NCBI RefSeq assembly: GCF_000022145.1
Contig: NC_011891.1
Location: 372,001 to 436,000 of the forward strand
DNA length: 64,000 nucleotides
Direction of reading: 5' to 3'
Source of the DNA: Anaeromyxobacter dehalogenans 2CP-1
Lineage (GTDB): Bacteria > Myxococcota > Myxococcia > Myxococcales > Anaeromyxobacteraceae
Positions within the stretch are counted from its first letter, which is position 1. Each line of letters begins with the position of its first letter. Shown here piece by piece: positions 27,067 to 35,967 of the stretch. The position numbers were made by a program, and so were the translations under genes. The notes below the pieces were generated by a model. It saw nothing but the letters and a program-made list of their open reading frames with translations. It was not told where the DNA came from and did not search any database.

Positions 27067-28989
27067 ATGACCAAGACGGACCGTTACGTCCTCTGGGGCA
27101 TCGGCGCGGTGTGGGCCCTCGACCTCGCCACCTTCATCCTCACGGACTTCCACATCTACGCGTTCCTGGCGCTCTTCGTGATCGCCGCGCTCGGGTTCGC
27201 CTGGTGGGGACTCCGCTTCCAGGTGACGGAGCCGATGCGCCGCAACGCGGCGCTCGGGGTGACCGGCTTCTGGACGGTGGCGATGGCGCTGCTCTTCGCG
27301 CCCTGGCCCATCCCCGACAAGCCGGAGTACATCGTCGGCGAGGTCCACCGGTTCAGCGAGATGGAGCACGGCTTCTCGCGCGTGCTCACCGGCGTCACCG
27401 GCCCGAACATCGCGGCGGGCGGCCTGGTGTACGGCGACCCCGCCGACCAGCAGAGCATGATGACGGAGTGGGGCTGGCCGCCGAACTTCATCAGCGGCTA
27501 CCCGCTCGCCCGGGCGCTGTTCGGCGGCACCATCCTCATGGAGCGGCTCCGCGGCGCCACCACCATCGGCGGCGAGCCGGCGAACCCGCTCCGCTACAGC
27601 TGGAGCAACTTCCAGGGCGAGAAGCGCGACAAGAAGCTCGGCTGGAACAAGGGAGACCTGCTCCTCGGCGAGGTGGCCAAGGCGATGGGCTCGGCGAAGG
27701 CGACCTACACGCCGCACGAGAACACGCTCATGGTGAAGTCGATCGCGTCGTGGCTCGGCTCACCGCGCATCGCCATCGCGGCCGTCGATCCCCGCTGGTT
27801 CTACTCGCACGACCTCAGCACGTACGGCACGCCGCTGCCGCTGAAGGACGCGAAGGACCTGAAGTACGTCATCCAGATCTTCACCGACCAGGACTGGACC
27901 CGCATCCACAACGACGCCGGGACCTCCTGGTGGTCGGTGTCGAACAGCGGCCAGGCGTACTCGACGAGCGCGTGGATCGGCATCCGCATGGCGCAGATGC
28001 TCCGTGACATGGGCTACGTGGCCCGCGTCGGGTTCGGCGGGATGAACTACGAGAACATCGAGACGCCGGCCTCGGTGTACAGCGGCATCGGCGAGTACGG
28101 CCGGCTCTCCGACGCGGTGGTGCCGACGGCGGGCGGCCTGCGCTTCAAGTCCGCCACCATCTTCACCGACTTCCCGCTGGAGGCGGGCGATCCGAAGCAG
28201 GGCTGGGGCATCACCCGCATGTGCGCGAACTGCGATCGCTGCGCTCGCGCCTGTCCCGTGAACTCCGTGCCGATGGGGGAGCCCACCGTCGAGAACGGCG
28301 TGAAGATCTGGCAGGTCGACAAGGACAAGTGCACGCGCTTCCGCACCGGCAACCTGAACGGCAACATGTGCGGCGCCTGCCTGGCGGTCTGCCCGTACAA
28401 CAAGCCGGACACCGCGTTCCACCGGGTGGGCAACTACATCATCCGGCACAGCCCGATCGCGACGTACCTGTTCGGCAACATCCACGGCGTCGGCCTCGAG
28501 GACTGGCTCGACTTCGAGTACAGCTCCGAGGCCAGCCCGTACAACGTGAGCCGCCCGGCCCGCTGGATCCAGGAGGATCCCGGCTGGAAGGCCACGTTCC
28601 CCTACCAGGTGGGCCAGTACATCTACACCGAGCGTGACCGCTCCAAGAACGAGGAGTGGGCGTCCGGCGTGGACCCGAAGATGGGGAAGGTCGGGCTCAG
28701 CTACAAGGGCACGACCTGGGGAAAGATCCCGGACCGCCTGCTGGACGCCAGCGGCCGCAACCGCAACGTCCACTGGGACTACGAGGCCGGCGAGCTCCCG
28801 CCGAACCTGCCGCTCCCCGGCAAGCTGCTCACGCCGGAGGAGGCCACCGCGCTGCTGAAGGAAGGCAAGGCGTTCTCCGGCGCGTCCTACTCGCCGGACG
28901 ACGAGGTCTTCCCTCCGCGCGATCCCAAGTACGAGAAGCAGACGCTCACCTACGAGCAGGCGGCCCGCATGTGGGCGGAGGAGAAGTGA
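27067..28989 (+). CDS. rdhA: reductive dehalogenase catalytic subunit, membrane-anchored (first of two)
   Basis: A 640-residue corrinoid/Fe-S reductive dehalogenase that would use organohalides as electron acceptors. Two ferredoxin motifs are near residues 386-442: C386xxC389xxC392xxxC396P and C422-x12-C435xxC438xxxC442P. The upstream half contains the corrinoid domain block (HNDAGTSWWSVSNSGQAYSTSAWIGIRMAQMLRDMGYVARVG). Unusually there is no twin-arginine signal; three membrane helices (residues ~8-82) replace it, with the positive loop between helices 2 and 3 predicting a periplasmic catalytic domain. The ATG at 27067 follows GAGGG; an in-frame ATG at 27010 is too close to its AGGAG. Confidence 0.9.
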   Translation: MTKTDRYVLWGIGAVWALDLATFILTDFHIYAFLALFVIAALGFAWWGLRFQVTEPMRRNAALGVTGFWTVAMALLFAPWPIPDKPEYIVGEVHRFSEMEHGFSRVLTGVTGPNIAAGGLVYGDPADQQSMMTEWGWPPNFISGYPLARALFGGTILMERLRGATTIGGEPANPLRYSWSNFQGEKRDKKLGWNKGDLLLGEVAKAMGSAKATYTPHENTLMVKSIASWLGSPRIAIAAVDPRWFYSHDLSTYGTPLPLKDAKDLKYVIQIFTDQDWTRIHNDAGTSWWSVSNSGQAYSTSAWIGIRMAQMLRDMGYVARVGFGGMNYENIETPASVYSGIGEYGRLSDAVVPTAGGLRFKSATIFTDFPLEAGDPKQGWGITRMCANCDRCARACPVNSVPMGEPTVENGVKIWQVDKDKCTRFRTGNLNGNMCGACLAVCPYNKPDTAFHRVGNYIIRHSPIATYLFGNIHGVGLEDWLDFEYSSEASPYNVSRPARWIQEDPGWKATFPYQVGQYIYTERDRSKNEEWASGVDPKMGKVGLSYKGTTWGKIPDRLLDASGRNRNVHWDYEAGELPPNLPLPGKLLTPEEATALLKEGKAFSGASYSPDDEVFPPRDPKYEKQTLTYEQAARMWAEEK

Positions 28990-28990
28990 C

Positions 28991-29248
28991 ATGACCCGGC
29001 TCAAGCGTCTGAAGCTCAGCATCGCGCTGGAGTGGTACGAGATCCTCCTCATCGGCGTCACGGCGGGCCTGCTCGCGTTCGGCCTGTGGGCGCTCGTGGA
29101 CACGCTCCTCATCTCGTCTCCCGTGGCGGCGTGGCGCTTCCTCGCCCTGTTCGTCGTCTGGTCGTTGCCGGGCATCGCGATCCTCGCGTTCGTGCGCCCC
29201 CGGCCTCCGGCGGCCCCGCCCGCTCCACGGCAGCAGGTCACCCCGTAG
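28991..29248 (+). CDS. small two-helix membrane protein (possible RdhB-like partner)
   Basis: An 85-residue protein with two membrane helices (IALEWYEILLIGVTAGLLAFGLWALV and AAWRFLALFVVWSLPGIAILAFV) and a Pro-rich tail. It starts 2 bp after the rdhA stop. Canonical RdhB anchors are small three-helix proteins encoded right after rdhA, so position and size argue for an anchoring or electron-transfer partner, although no RdhB sequence signature was recognised and RdhA here already has its own helices. Confidence 0.6.
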   Translation: MTRLKRLKLSIALEWYEILLIGVTAGLLAFGLWALVDTLLISSPVAAWRFLALFVVWSLPGIAILAFVRPRPPAAPPAPRQQVTP

Positions 29249-29307
29249 GTCCCCGGTCCCCGGGGCGGGGCGCTGGCCCCGCCCCCGGGGGCGGATGGGA
29301 GCATCGC

Positions 29308-30762
29308 GTGCGCTGGAAGGCTCGAGAGCTGGGGTGCATGGCGCTCCTCGCCGTGGGGACGGCCGCGTGGACGGCCATGACCTCGGCCGCGCTGGTGGAG
29401 CGCGAGTGGCGCGCCACCTGGATCTCGCTCGCGACGGCGCTCGGCTGCGCCGCGCTGGGCGCGGGGTTGCTGCTGGCGAAGCGCCGCGGCGCGCTGGAAG
29501 GCTCGCGCGCCCGGTGGACGCTGCGCGGCGTCCTGGGGCTCGCGGCGCTGCTCGCGCTCGCGCTGGTGATCCCGTCCGACCGGAGCTTCCCCGACAAGCG
29601 GGTCGGCGCGGCGACACCGACGCAGGCCTACGACGCGACCACCCAGCCCGGCAACGACGTCCTCGGCAAGGTGGAGCGGAGCCGTGGCCCCGACGGCCGT
29701 GACGAGCTCACCTTCTCCGTGTACGACGTGTGCGTGGGGAAGGTCGCCCACCGCGCGGCGCGCGACGGCTCGGTGGCGCCGGTCGCGGTCGAGGTGACCG
29801 AGCCCGCCGTGCTGGCGGCGCAGATCAAGGACGAGGCGCGGGCGCTCGGGGCGCAGGTGGCAGGGATCACCGAGCTCCACCCGCAGTTCGTGTTCCAGAA
29901 GGACAACGACGGCCAGCCGGTCGCGCTCCACCACCGGTACGCCATCGTGATCGCGACCGGCCTGGATTACCGGCTGGCCAGCCCGTCCGCGCCGCTGCCC
30001 TGGCGCGACTACTACAGCTCCATCCCGGAGGAGGTCGCGGCGGTGCTCTCCGGGCGCAGCACGAACCCCGCGGTCCCCATCCCTCCCGAGACCGTCCAGG
30101 AGTACCGCGACACCCTCGAGTTCTACGCCGAGGGCGGACGCGTCGCGGTGGAGCTCGCGAAGGCCATTCGCAGCCTGGGGTATCCGGCCCGGGCCCACTT
30201 CGGCCGGTGGGCGGAGGTGCAGGTGATCCCGCTCGCGATCGCCGCGGGCCTCGGCGAGCTCGGCAAGAACGGCATGCTCATCAACGACCGGTTCGGGCCG
30301 CGCGGGAGCTTCGCGGTGGTGACGACCGACATCCCGCTCGCCGTGGACCGGCAGCGCGACCTGGGGGTGCAGGAGTTCTGCCGCGTCTGCAACAAGTGCG
30401 CGGACGCCTGCCCGGTGAGCGCGGTGCCGCGCGGGGAGGCGGGCGCGCCGGCCGGCGGCGTCTCGCGCTGGCAGGTGGACGGCCCGAAGTGCTGGACCTA
30501 TCTCAAGATCAACCCGAAGTGCATGGCGTGCACCGGCGCGTGCCCGTTCAACAAGAAGGATCTGCTCGCGCACCGCTGGGCGGTGGCGCTCATCGCGCGC
30601 AAGTCCGTCGCCGCCAATCGCCTGCTCGTGTGGCTCGACGACCTGCTCGGCTACGGCCGGTCCGCGTTCCGGCTCCGCGACGAGGCGCGCAACGCGCTGG
30701 GGGCGCCCGGCGAGGCGCCGCGGCCGGCGGGTGCGTTCCCGGGGCCGGAGGCGCGGTCGTGA
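29308..30762 (+). CDS. rdhA: reductive dehalogenase catalytic subunit, membrane-anchored (second of two)
   Basis: A 484-residue paralogue of the RdhA at 27067. Three N-terminal helices (about residues 9-88) again replace a Tat signal. The corrinoid domain (QEYRDTLEFYAEGGRVAVELAKAIRSLGYPARAHFG...GLGELGKNGMLINDRFGPRGSFAVVTTDIPL) and two Fe-S motifs follow: C358xxC361xxC364xxxC368P and C395-x9-C405xxC408xxxC412P. GELGxxGxLIxxxFGPRxR is the best-known RdhA/QueG-like block. The GTG at 29308 has GGGAG six bases upstream. It overlaps the next gene by GTGA. Confidence 0.88.
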   Translation: MRWKARELGCMALLAVGTAAWTAMTSAALVEREWRATWISLATALGCAALGAGLLLAKRRGALEGSRARWTLRGVLGLAALLALALVIPSDRSFPDKRVGAATPTQAYDATTQPGNDVLGKVERSRGPDGRDELTFSVYDVCVGKVAHRAARDGSVAPVAVEVTEPAVLAAQIKDEARALGAQVAGITELHPQFVFQKDNDGQPVALHHRYAIVIATGLDYRLASPSAPLPWRDYYSSIPEEVAAVLSGRSTNPAVPIPPETVQEYRDTLEFYAEGGRVAVELAKAIRSLGYPARAHFGRWAEVQVIPLAIAAGLGELGKNGMLINDRFGPRGSFAVVTTDIPLAVDRQRDLGVQEFCRVCNKCADACPVSAVPRGEAGAPAGGVSRWQVDGPKCWTYLKINPKCMACTGACPFNKKDLLAHRWAVALIARKSVAANRLLVWLDDLLGYGRSAFRLRDEARNALGAPGEAPRPAGAFPGPEARS

Positions 30763-30926
30763 GGTCGCCCGGTCCGAGCAGGCCGGTGAAGGAGTGGCTC
30801 GCGCTGATGGCGGCGGGGCTGCTCGTGGGTGCGCTGTTCAACGCCGCGTTCCAGGCCGCGCCCTGGAGCTCGGGCGGCCTGCTCGGCGGCGTCGTCGCCG
30901 CCGCACTGCTGAGGCTCCTGTCATGA
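30759..30926 (+). CDS. small membrane protein in the rdh operon
   Basis: A 55-residue protein with two short hydrophobic segments (EWLALMAAGLLVGALFNAAF and GGLLGGVVAAALLRLL). Its GTG overlaps the stop of the second rdhA and its stop overlaps the next ATG, so translation is coupled on both sides. This coupling is the main evidence that it is real. It may be a second, shortened anchor protein. Confidence 0.55.
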   Translation: MRSPGPSRPVKEWLALMAAGLLVGALFNAAFQAAPWSSGGLLGGVVAAALLRLLS

Positions 30927-31090
30927 TCGAGATCGTCACCACCCTGCTGCTCGCGGTGGGGGTCTATGCGCTGCTGCGCCGCCCCGGCGCCGGCTGCGAC
31001 GCTGGCTGCGACGGCGGCCGTGGCGGCTGCGAGGGTGAGCCGGTGGCGCTGGTCCAGCTCGGCCGGCCGCGCGGGAGGGCCCGCCGATGA
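30923..31090 (+). CDS. small membrane protein with cysteine-rich tail
   Basis: A 55-residue protein with one membrane helix (MIEIVTTLLLAVGVYALL) followed by RRPGAGCDAGCDGGRGGCEG, three cysteines spaced C-x3-C-x6-C. The arginines after the helix suggest a cytoplasmic tail that could bind a metal or pass electrons. Coupled by ATGA overlaps to both neighbours. Confidence 0.55.
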   Translation: MIEIVTTLLLAVGVYALLRRPGAGCDAGCDGGRGGCEGEPVALVQLGRPRGRARR

Positions 31091-32540
31091 CCTGGGCCGG
31101 CCCCGCGGCGCTGGGCCTCTTCGTGGGCGGGGTGATCGCCTCGCTGCGCGGGTGGATCCCGCAGCGCGTGGTCACCCTCCAGGCGCTGCTGCTCGCGGTC
31201 GCGGGGCTGGCGATCGGGTTCTCGGCGCTCGCGGGGCGGCCCATCCCGTGGCCCCAGCTCCTCGCCTCGGCGAACGTGCATCCGGTGCCAGCGTCATCGC
31301 CGGCTTCCTGCTCGCCGGCGCGTTGCACGCCGCGGGCGCGTTCGACGCCGCGGCGCGCCTGCTCGGGCGGCTGACGCGCACCCGGCTCGGCGCGCCGTTC
31401 GTGATCTCGCTCCTGGTGAACCTCCCCACGATCCTGGCCATGCCGTGCGGCCGCATCCTGGTCTCGCCGCTCATCCCCCTCGCGCTGATGCTGGGCTGGG
31501 CGCTCGCCAAGGAGCGCGGCGAGCCGGTCCTGGTGGCCGTCACCGTCTTCGGGCTGGTGGTGAACGCGGCCGCCTCCTGCGGCCCCTCCGTGATCGGCGG
31601 GATCGGGATGCTGGGCGAGGGGATGGGGCGGTATCCGCCGGGCTCGTTCTCCAACCCGGCGCAGATCGCGATCCTGGTGATCACCGTCGCCACCATGGCG
31701 CTGATCCGGTGGGGCTACGGGACGACCCTCAGGATGCGCGCCGCGCCGCCCGAGGCCGCCGAGCGCCCGGTGCCCGAGCACGGATACCTGGCGCTCGCGA
31801 TCTTCCTGGCCGTGCTGCTCGTGGTGGTGCTCGTGCGCCCGCCGGTCCCGCTGCAGGTGACCCTCACGATCGGCACGGCGTGCGTCATGCTGGTCGCGCG
31901 GCTCGGCCTGGACGATCTGCTGGGCGGCGTGATGCTCCACCCGCTCTCGGCGATGCTGGCGGGGTTCCTGGTGGCGGGCGCGCTCTCGATCGCGGGCGCG
32001 TTCGACGCGCTGCTGGCGCTGCTGGTGTGGGCCGCCGAGCACACCCCGCTCGGCTACGTGGGCGTGAGCGTGGTGCTGGCCTACGTGCCGGTGATGCTGG
32101 CGATGCCGTGCGGTCGCATCGTGTCGCTGGCGCTCATCCCCGGGGTGCTCATGTTCGGCGTGCGCCTCGCCGACGCGACCGGGCTCGAGCGCGCCACGCC
32201 GGCGCTGCTCTCCGCCTTCATCCTCGCCGGCGCGGCGTCGTGCGGCCCCTCCGCCATCGGCGGCATCGGGAGCATCGGCGAGGGGCGGCTGCGCATCCGC
32301 GACGCGTGGTCCGGCCGGCCGCAGACGCTCGGGATCTTCCTGGGCGTCCCGGTCACGGCGCTGCTCGTCTCCCGCCTGCCGCTCACCTCGACGGCCCTCG
32401 ATCCGCGCTACTTCCCGGCGGCGCTCGTCCTCGGGGCGGTGGCGGGGGGCGTGGTGAACCTCGTCTACGGCTACCGGGTGCACCACCTCGGCGGCCTGCT
32501 CGGCGGCCTGCTCACCGGCGCGCTCCTGGTGCTCCTGTGA
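31087..32540 (+). pseudogene. two-fold repeated polytopic membrane protein, split by a one-base frameshift
   Basis: The frame opened by the ATG at 31087 (overlapping the upstream stop) runs to about 31282 and then continues in another frame to 32540. Adding one C at the CC of 31282-31283 would restore H-P-G-A-S-V-I and a protein of about 484 residues. The two halves repeat each other: GFLLAGALHAAGAFDA / GFLVAGALSIAGAFDA, LAMPCGRI twice, and SCGPSxIGGIGxxGEG twice. The architecture resembles two-repeat ion transporters, but I do not recognise the family. The intact downstream operon suggests a recent mutation or a sequencing error. Confidence 0.7.
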
Positions 32541-33028
32541 AGCGCGCGCTCGTCACCGTGAACGCGATCGCGGTCGGCGCCACGCTCGCGTACCTGGGCT
32601 GGTTGCTCGCGGACGCGCTGCGCGCACGGCAGCCGTGGGCGATCACCTGCTACGACTGCAAGGCGTGCACGGCGCGCTGCGTGCTCGGGCTGGACCCGCA
32701 GGGCTTCGTCTCGGCGGCGCTGGCCGGGAGCGGCGACGTGTACGTGTACGCGACGAACGTGCGCCTCCCGGTGCGGAGGGCGCTCGAGATCGATCCGGAG
32801 ATGCTGGTCACCGTGGCGGATCGCCACCTCACCGCGCGGGAGGCGGCCGCCGCGCTGGGGCCGGACGCGGAGCTGGTCACCTTCAAGATGCGGGCGCGCG
32901 ACGCGGCGCGCGTCTGCTTCCGTTGCGGCGCCTGCGAGAAGGGGTGCGGGCTGCGGCTGCCGCTGCTGCGGCTGATCGCGCAGCTCCGCGGCGACGCCGG
33001 GAACGAGTGGGCGGCCCATGCTCCGTAG
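32537..33028 (+). CDS. membrane-anchored double [4Fe-4S] protein
   Basis: A 163-residue protein with one N-terminal helix (ALVTVNAIAVGATLAYLGWLLADAL) and two four-cysteine sets, CYDCKACTARC and CFRCGACEKGC, each CxxCxxCxxxC as in bacterial ferredoxins and HdrC-like proteins. It should carry electrons at the membrane, plausibly from the quinone pool or a dehydrogenase towards the dehalogenases. The GTG overlaps the previous stop and its end overlaps the next gene by 11 bp. Confidence 0.75.
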   Translation: MKRALVTVNAIAVGATLAYLGWLLADALRARQPWAITCYDCKACTARCVLGLDPQGFVSAALAGSGDVYVYATNVRLPVRRALEIDPEMLVTVADRHLTAREAAAALGPDAELVTFKMRARDAARVCFRCGACEKGCGLRLPLLRLIAQLRGDAGNEWAAHAP

Positions 33029-33647
33029 CCCTGCGTTCCTCGCCACCCTGACGTTCCTGGCCGTCGCGCTCGGCGCGCGCGTGGCGCAGGCGCCGTGGAC
33101 GGAGCAGTTCCCGGGCTCCTACCCGCGGGTGCACGCGCCTGCCGACGCGCGGTTCGAGTTCCTGCCGGACGAGATCCGCATCCACCTCGACGAGGAGACC
33201 AAGAGCGGCCGCATCATCGTGTTCGCACACGCCGCCGACGGCAGCCTGCTCGGCCTGCTCAAGCCCATCGTCGATGGGGCCGTCACGGTGCGACGAGGGG
33301 ATCTCGCCGACTACCGCCTGGCGGTCCGGGGCCGTGAGGTGGGCGAGCACCGGCTGCTGAAGGCGATGGACCGCTACGTCGAGCGCGAGGACATGCTCGA
33401 GCGGATCCTGGACGCGCGTGCCAAGGGGCTGCGCTTCGGCGTCCAGCGCTGCCTCTACCCCATCTGCAACCGCTGCCTGGATGGCTGCAAGAGCGTCATG
33501 CGCGGCGACTTCCCCATCTCGATGCGCGTCGGTGAGCGCGGGAACGTGGAGCCGGTGTTCGCGAAGGGGAGCTGCCCGCGCTGCGGCAAGTGCTTCGTCT
33601 GGTGCCCGTCCGGAGTGATCCGCGACAGCGGGTCCCTCACCAACTAG
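33018..33647 (+). CDS. membrane-anchored Fe-S protein with two four-cysteine clusters
   Basis: A 209-residue protein with an N-terminal signal/anchor helix (AFLATLTFLAVALGARVAQA), a 110-residue domain without recognised similarity, then CLYPICNRCLDGC (C-x4-C-x2-C-x3-C) and CPRCGKCFVWCP (CxxCxxCxxxCP). The longer first spacing differs from a standard ferredoxin, so cluster type there is uncertain. It is the second of three consecutive Fe-S proteins in the rdh operon and overlaps the first. Confidence 0.72.
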   Translation: MLRSPAFLATLTFLAVALGARVAQAPWTEQFPGSYPRVHAPADARFEFLPDEIRIHLDEETKSGRIIVFAHAADGSLLGLLKPIVDGAVTVRRGDLADYRLAVRGREVGEHRLLKAMDRYVEREDMLERILDARAKGLRFGVQRCLYPICNRCLDGCKSVMRGDFPISMRVGERGNVEPVFAKGSCPRCGKCFVWCPSGVIRDSGSLTN

Positions 33648-33655
33648 GAGTCGCG

Positions 33656-34021
33656 GTGTTCGAGGCGATGGAGATCGCGGTGGTGCTGCTCCCAGTCGTG
33701 CTGGTCGCCGGGATGGTGGTCCGGCTGGTGGCGCGCGGGCACACGCAGGTGCTGCTCTGCATGGAGTGCGAGCTGTGCATGGGCGCTTGTCCGCTGTGCG
33801 TGAAGCGGGGCGAGGCGTTCCCCGGTCCGAAGGGCATCCTCGCGGCGGCGAAGACGGGCAAGGTGGACGCGGCCATCGCCGCCGGCGCGCTCGACTGCAC
33901 CTCCTGCGGCGCCTGCACGCACGTGTGCCCGCGTGGCCTCGCGCCGCAGCGGGAGGTCGAGCGCTGGCGCGCCGAGGCCGAGCGGGTGGCCTCGCGCCAC
34001 GCCGCGGAGGATCCCGCATGA
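33656..34021 (+). CDS. membrane-anchored double [4Fe-4S] ferredoxin-like protein
   Basis: A 121-residue protein with one N-terminal membrane helix (AMEIAVVLLPVVLVAGMVVRLVA) and two motifs, CMECELCMGACP and CTSCGACTHVCP, separated by about 40 residues as in HdrC/GlpC-type dicluster proteins. The GTG at 33656 follows AGGAG by five bases; an ATG at 33668 is poorly spaced. It overlaps the TonB receptor gene by ATGA, tying electron transfer and uptake genes to one transcript. Confidence 0.75.
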   Translation: MFEAMEIAVVLLPVVLVAGMVVRLVARGHTQVLLCMECELCMGACPLCVKRGEAFPGPKGILAAAKTGKVDAAIAAGALDCTSCGACTHVCPRGLAPQREVERWRAEAERVASRHAAEDPA

Positions 34022-35967
34022 GCGCGTCGGCGCGGTTGGCCGCCCGGACGGCGATCGCGCTCGCGTGCGCGACGTGCCCGGCGCTGGCGGCCGGCGCGGC
34101 GCCGGGACCGGATCCGGACGACCCGGTGGTGGTGCTGGAGGAGCAGGTGGTCCGCCTGCCGCGCGCAACGACGGAGGCGCGGCCGCTGGCGTCCGGCACG
34201 GTGGTGGACCGCGCGACCTTCGAGGGCGAGGCGAAGGACGTCGGCCAGCTCGTCTCCACCGCGCCCGGGATCGCCGTGGAGGAGCACGGCGGCCTGGGCC
34301 AGCTCACCACGATCTCCATCCGCGGCTCCCCGCCGAGCGGCGTCAAGGTGCTGCTGGATGGCTTGCCGCTGAACACCGCGTTCGGCGGCGGCGTGGACCT
34401 CTCCACCATCCCGCGCTCCTGGGTGGACGCGGTGGAGGTGGTGCGAGGGCCGGAGGGAGCGCGCTACGGCTCGGGCGCGCTCGGCGGCGTGCTGAACGTG
34501 GTCACGCGCCGACCCGAGGCGGGGAGCTGGAGCCTCGAGACCGGCGGCGGCTCCTTCGACACGGCGCGGGTCGCGGCCGACGTCGGCACCTCGGTCGGGC
34601 CAGGCGCGGTGTTGCTGGGCGCCACCGCCGAGACCACCAGCGGTCGGTTCCCGTTCCGGCTCGATCCGGGTCTACCGGGTGGTCCCACGGTGCGGGCGAC
34701 GCGAGAGAACGCCGGCGTGCGGCGCGGAGGCCTGCTCGCGAAGCTGATCCGGCCGCAGGAGCACGGCCGGCTCGACGCGCTCCTGGAGGTGTCCGGCGGG
34801 CACCGCGGCCTCCCCGGCTTCGCCGCGGCGCCGACCCCGTGGGCCTGGCAGGACGACGCGCGGCTGCTCGCGATGGGGCGGGTCGCGCGTTTCGGTGCGC
34901 TCGGCCCGGCCACCCTCGCGGCCCGCGGCCACCTGCGGCTCGACCGGCTGGATGCGCGCCTCACCGGCCCCGACGACTCGCCGATCCGTCAGCGCGGCGC
35001 GGCGGCCGGGCTGGCGCTGGAGGCGACCGGGTCGCATCGGCACGGCGTCCTCAGCGCCTCGCTCGAGACCACTGCCGAGCTCCTCGCCGCAGACGGGCTG
35101 GGGGGCCGCCGCGACCTCTATGGCGTGGCGGCGGCGGTCGCCGACGACCTCAGCCTCGCCGGCGGCGGTCTCCGCATCGCCCCCGCCGCGCGAGCGGAGC
35201 GGGCCGGGCAGTTCGGCGGCGTCTCCGGCTCGCTCGGCCTGTCGGTTCGGCTCGCCCCCGCCCTGCGCGCCCGCGCGGGCGTGGGCCGCACCTTCCGGCC
35301 GCCCGGCCTCGCGGAGCTGCACCTGCAGCAGGGGCTCCTGGTCCCGAACCCGGACCTCCGGCCCGAGACCGCCGTCGCGGCCGACGCGGGGTGGGTGGCG
35401 GACGGCCGCGCGGGGCTGCTCGCGGTCACCGGGCACCTCACCCGCTACGAGGACCTGGTCGTGTACGAGCCGAGCGATGCGTTCGGTCGGCTGAAGCCCT
35501 TCAACTCCGGGCGCGCGTCGGCCACCGGCCTCGAGGTCGAGGGCGCGTCCGCGCCGGTCGGCGGTCCGCTCCGCGCGAGCGCCCGCGGCAGCTACACCCT
35601 GCTCGTCACCGAGCTGCTGCGCGGCGCGCCCGCGGAGGTGGGGCACTGGATCCCCTACCGCCCGAGGCAGCGCGCCTTCCTGCGCGTCGCGCTCGCCCCC
35701 GGGCCGCTGTCGGCGCACGTGGAGCTCCACCGCCTCGGCCGTCGCTACCGGGATCGCCGCGGCGTGAACCCGATTCCCTCCTCGACGAGCTGGAACGCCG
35801 GCCTCGGCGTGCGCGTGGCGCGCCGCCCCGGCGTCCGGATCCACCTCGAGGTCCTCAACCTCGCCGACGATCGGACGCTCACCGACGGCGTCGGCGATCC
35901 GCTCCCGCCGCGGACCGTGATGGTCACGCTGCGCGCCGGGTCCTCTGCCCAGGAGTACGCACCATGA
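34018..35967 (+). CDS. TonB-dependent outer-membrane receptor, probable corrinoid uptake
   Basis: A 649-residue BtuB/CirA-type receptor. After the signal peptide, the plug domain is clear (VGQLVSTAPGIAVEEHGGLGQLTTISIRGSPPSGVKVLLDGLPLN...IPRSWVDAVEVVRGPEGARYGSGALGGVLNVVTRRP), followed by beta-barrel strands including FRPPGLAELHLQQGLLVPNPDLRPETA. TonB would power import of a large ligand. Location in a reductive dehalogenase operon suggests a cobamide as ligand, because RdhA needs one; this is inference. No cobalamin riboswitch was recognised. Coupled by ATGA overlaps to both neighbours. Confidence 0.82.
   Translation: MSASARLAARTAIALACATCPALAAGAAPGPDPDDPVVVLEEQVVRLPRATTEARPLASGTVVDRATFEGEAKDVGQLVSTAPGIAVEEHGGLGQLTTISIRGSPPSGVKVLLDGLPLNTAFGGGVDLSTIPRSWVDAVEVVRGPEGARYGSGALGGVLNVVTRRPEAGSWSLETGGGSFDTARVAADVGTSVGPGAVLLGATAETTSGRFPFRLDPGLPGGPTVRATRENAGVRRGGLLAKLIRPQEHGRLDALLEVSGGHRGLPGFAAAPTPWAWQDDARLLAMGRVARFGALGPATLAARGHLRLDRLDARLTGPDDSPIRQRGAAAGLALEATGSHRHGVLSASLETTAELLAADGLGGRRDLYGVAAAVADDLSLAGGGLRIAPAARAERAGQFGGVSGSLGLSVRLAPALRARAGVGRTFRPPGLAELHLQQGLLVPNPDLRPETAVAADAGWVADGRAGLLAVTGHLTRYEDLVVYEPSDAFGRLKPFNSGRASATGLEVEGASAPVGGPLRASARGSYTLLVTELLRGAPAEVGHWIPYRPRQRAFLRVALAPGPLSAHVELHRLGRRYRDRRGVNPIPSSTSWNAGLGVRVARRPGVRIHLEVLNLADDRTLTDGVGDPLPPRTVMVTLRAGSSAQEYAP

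Noticed and set aside
28991-29248. Confident naming of the small protein after rdhA as RdhB.
   Set aside because: Only two helices are visible rather than three and no RdhB motif was recognised; position alone is not enough.
33950-34020. Possible cobalamin riboswitch before the TonB receptor.
   Set aside because: The receptor gene overlaps the previous gene by 4 bp, leaving no leader, and no B12-box-like sequence was seen.
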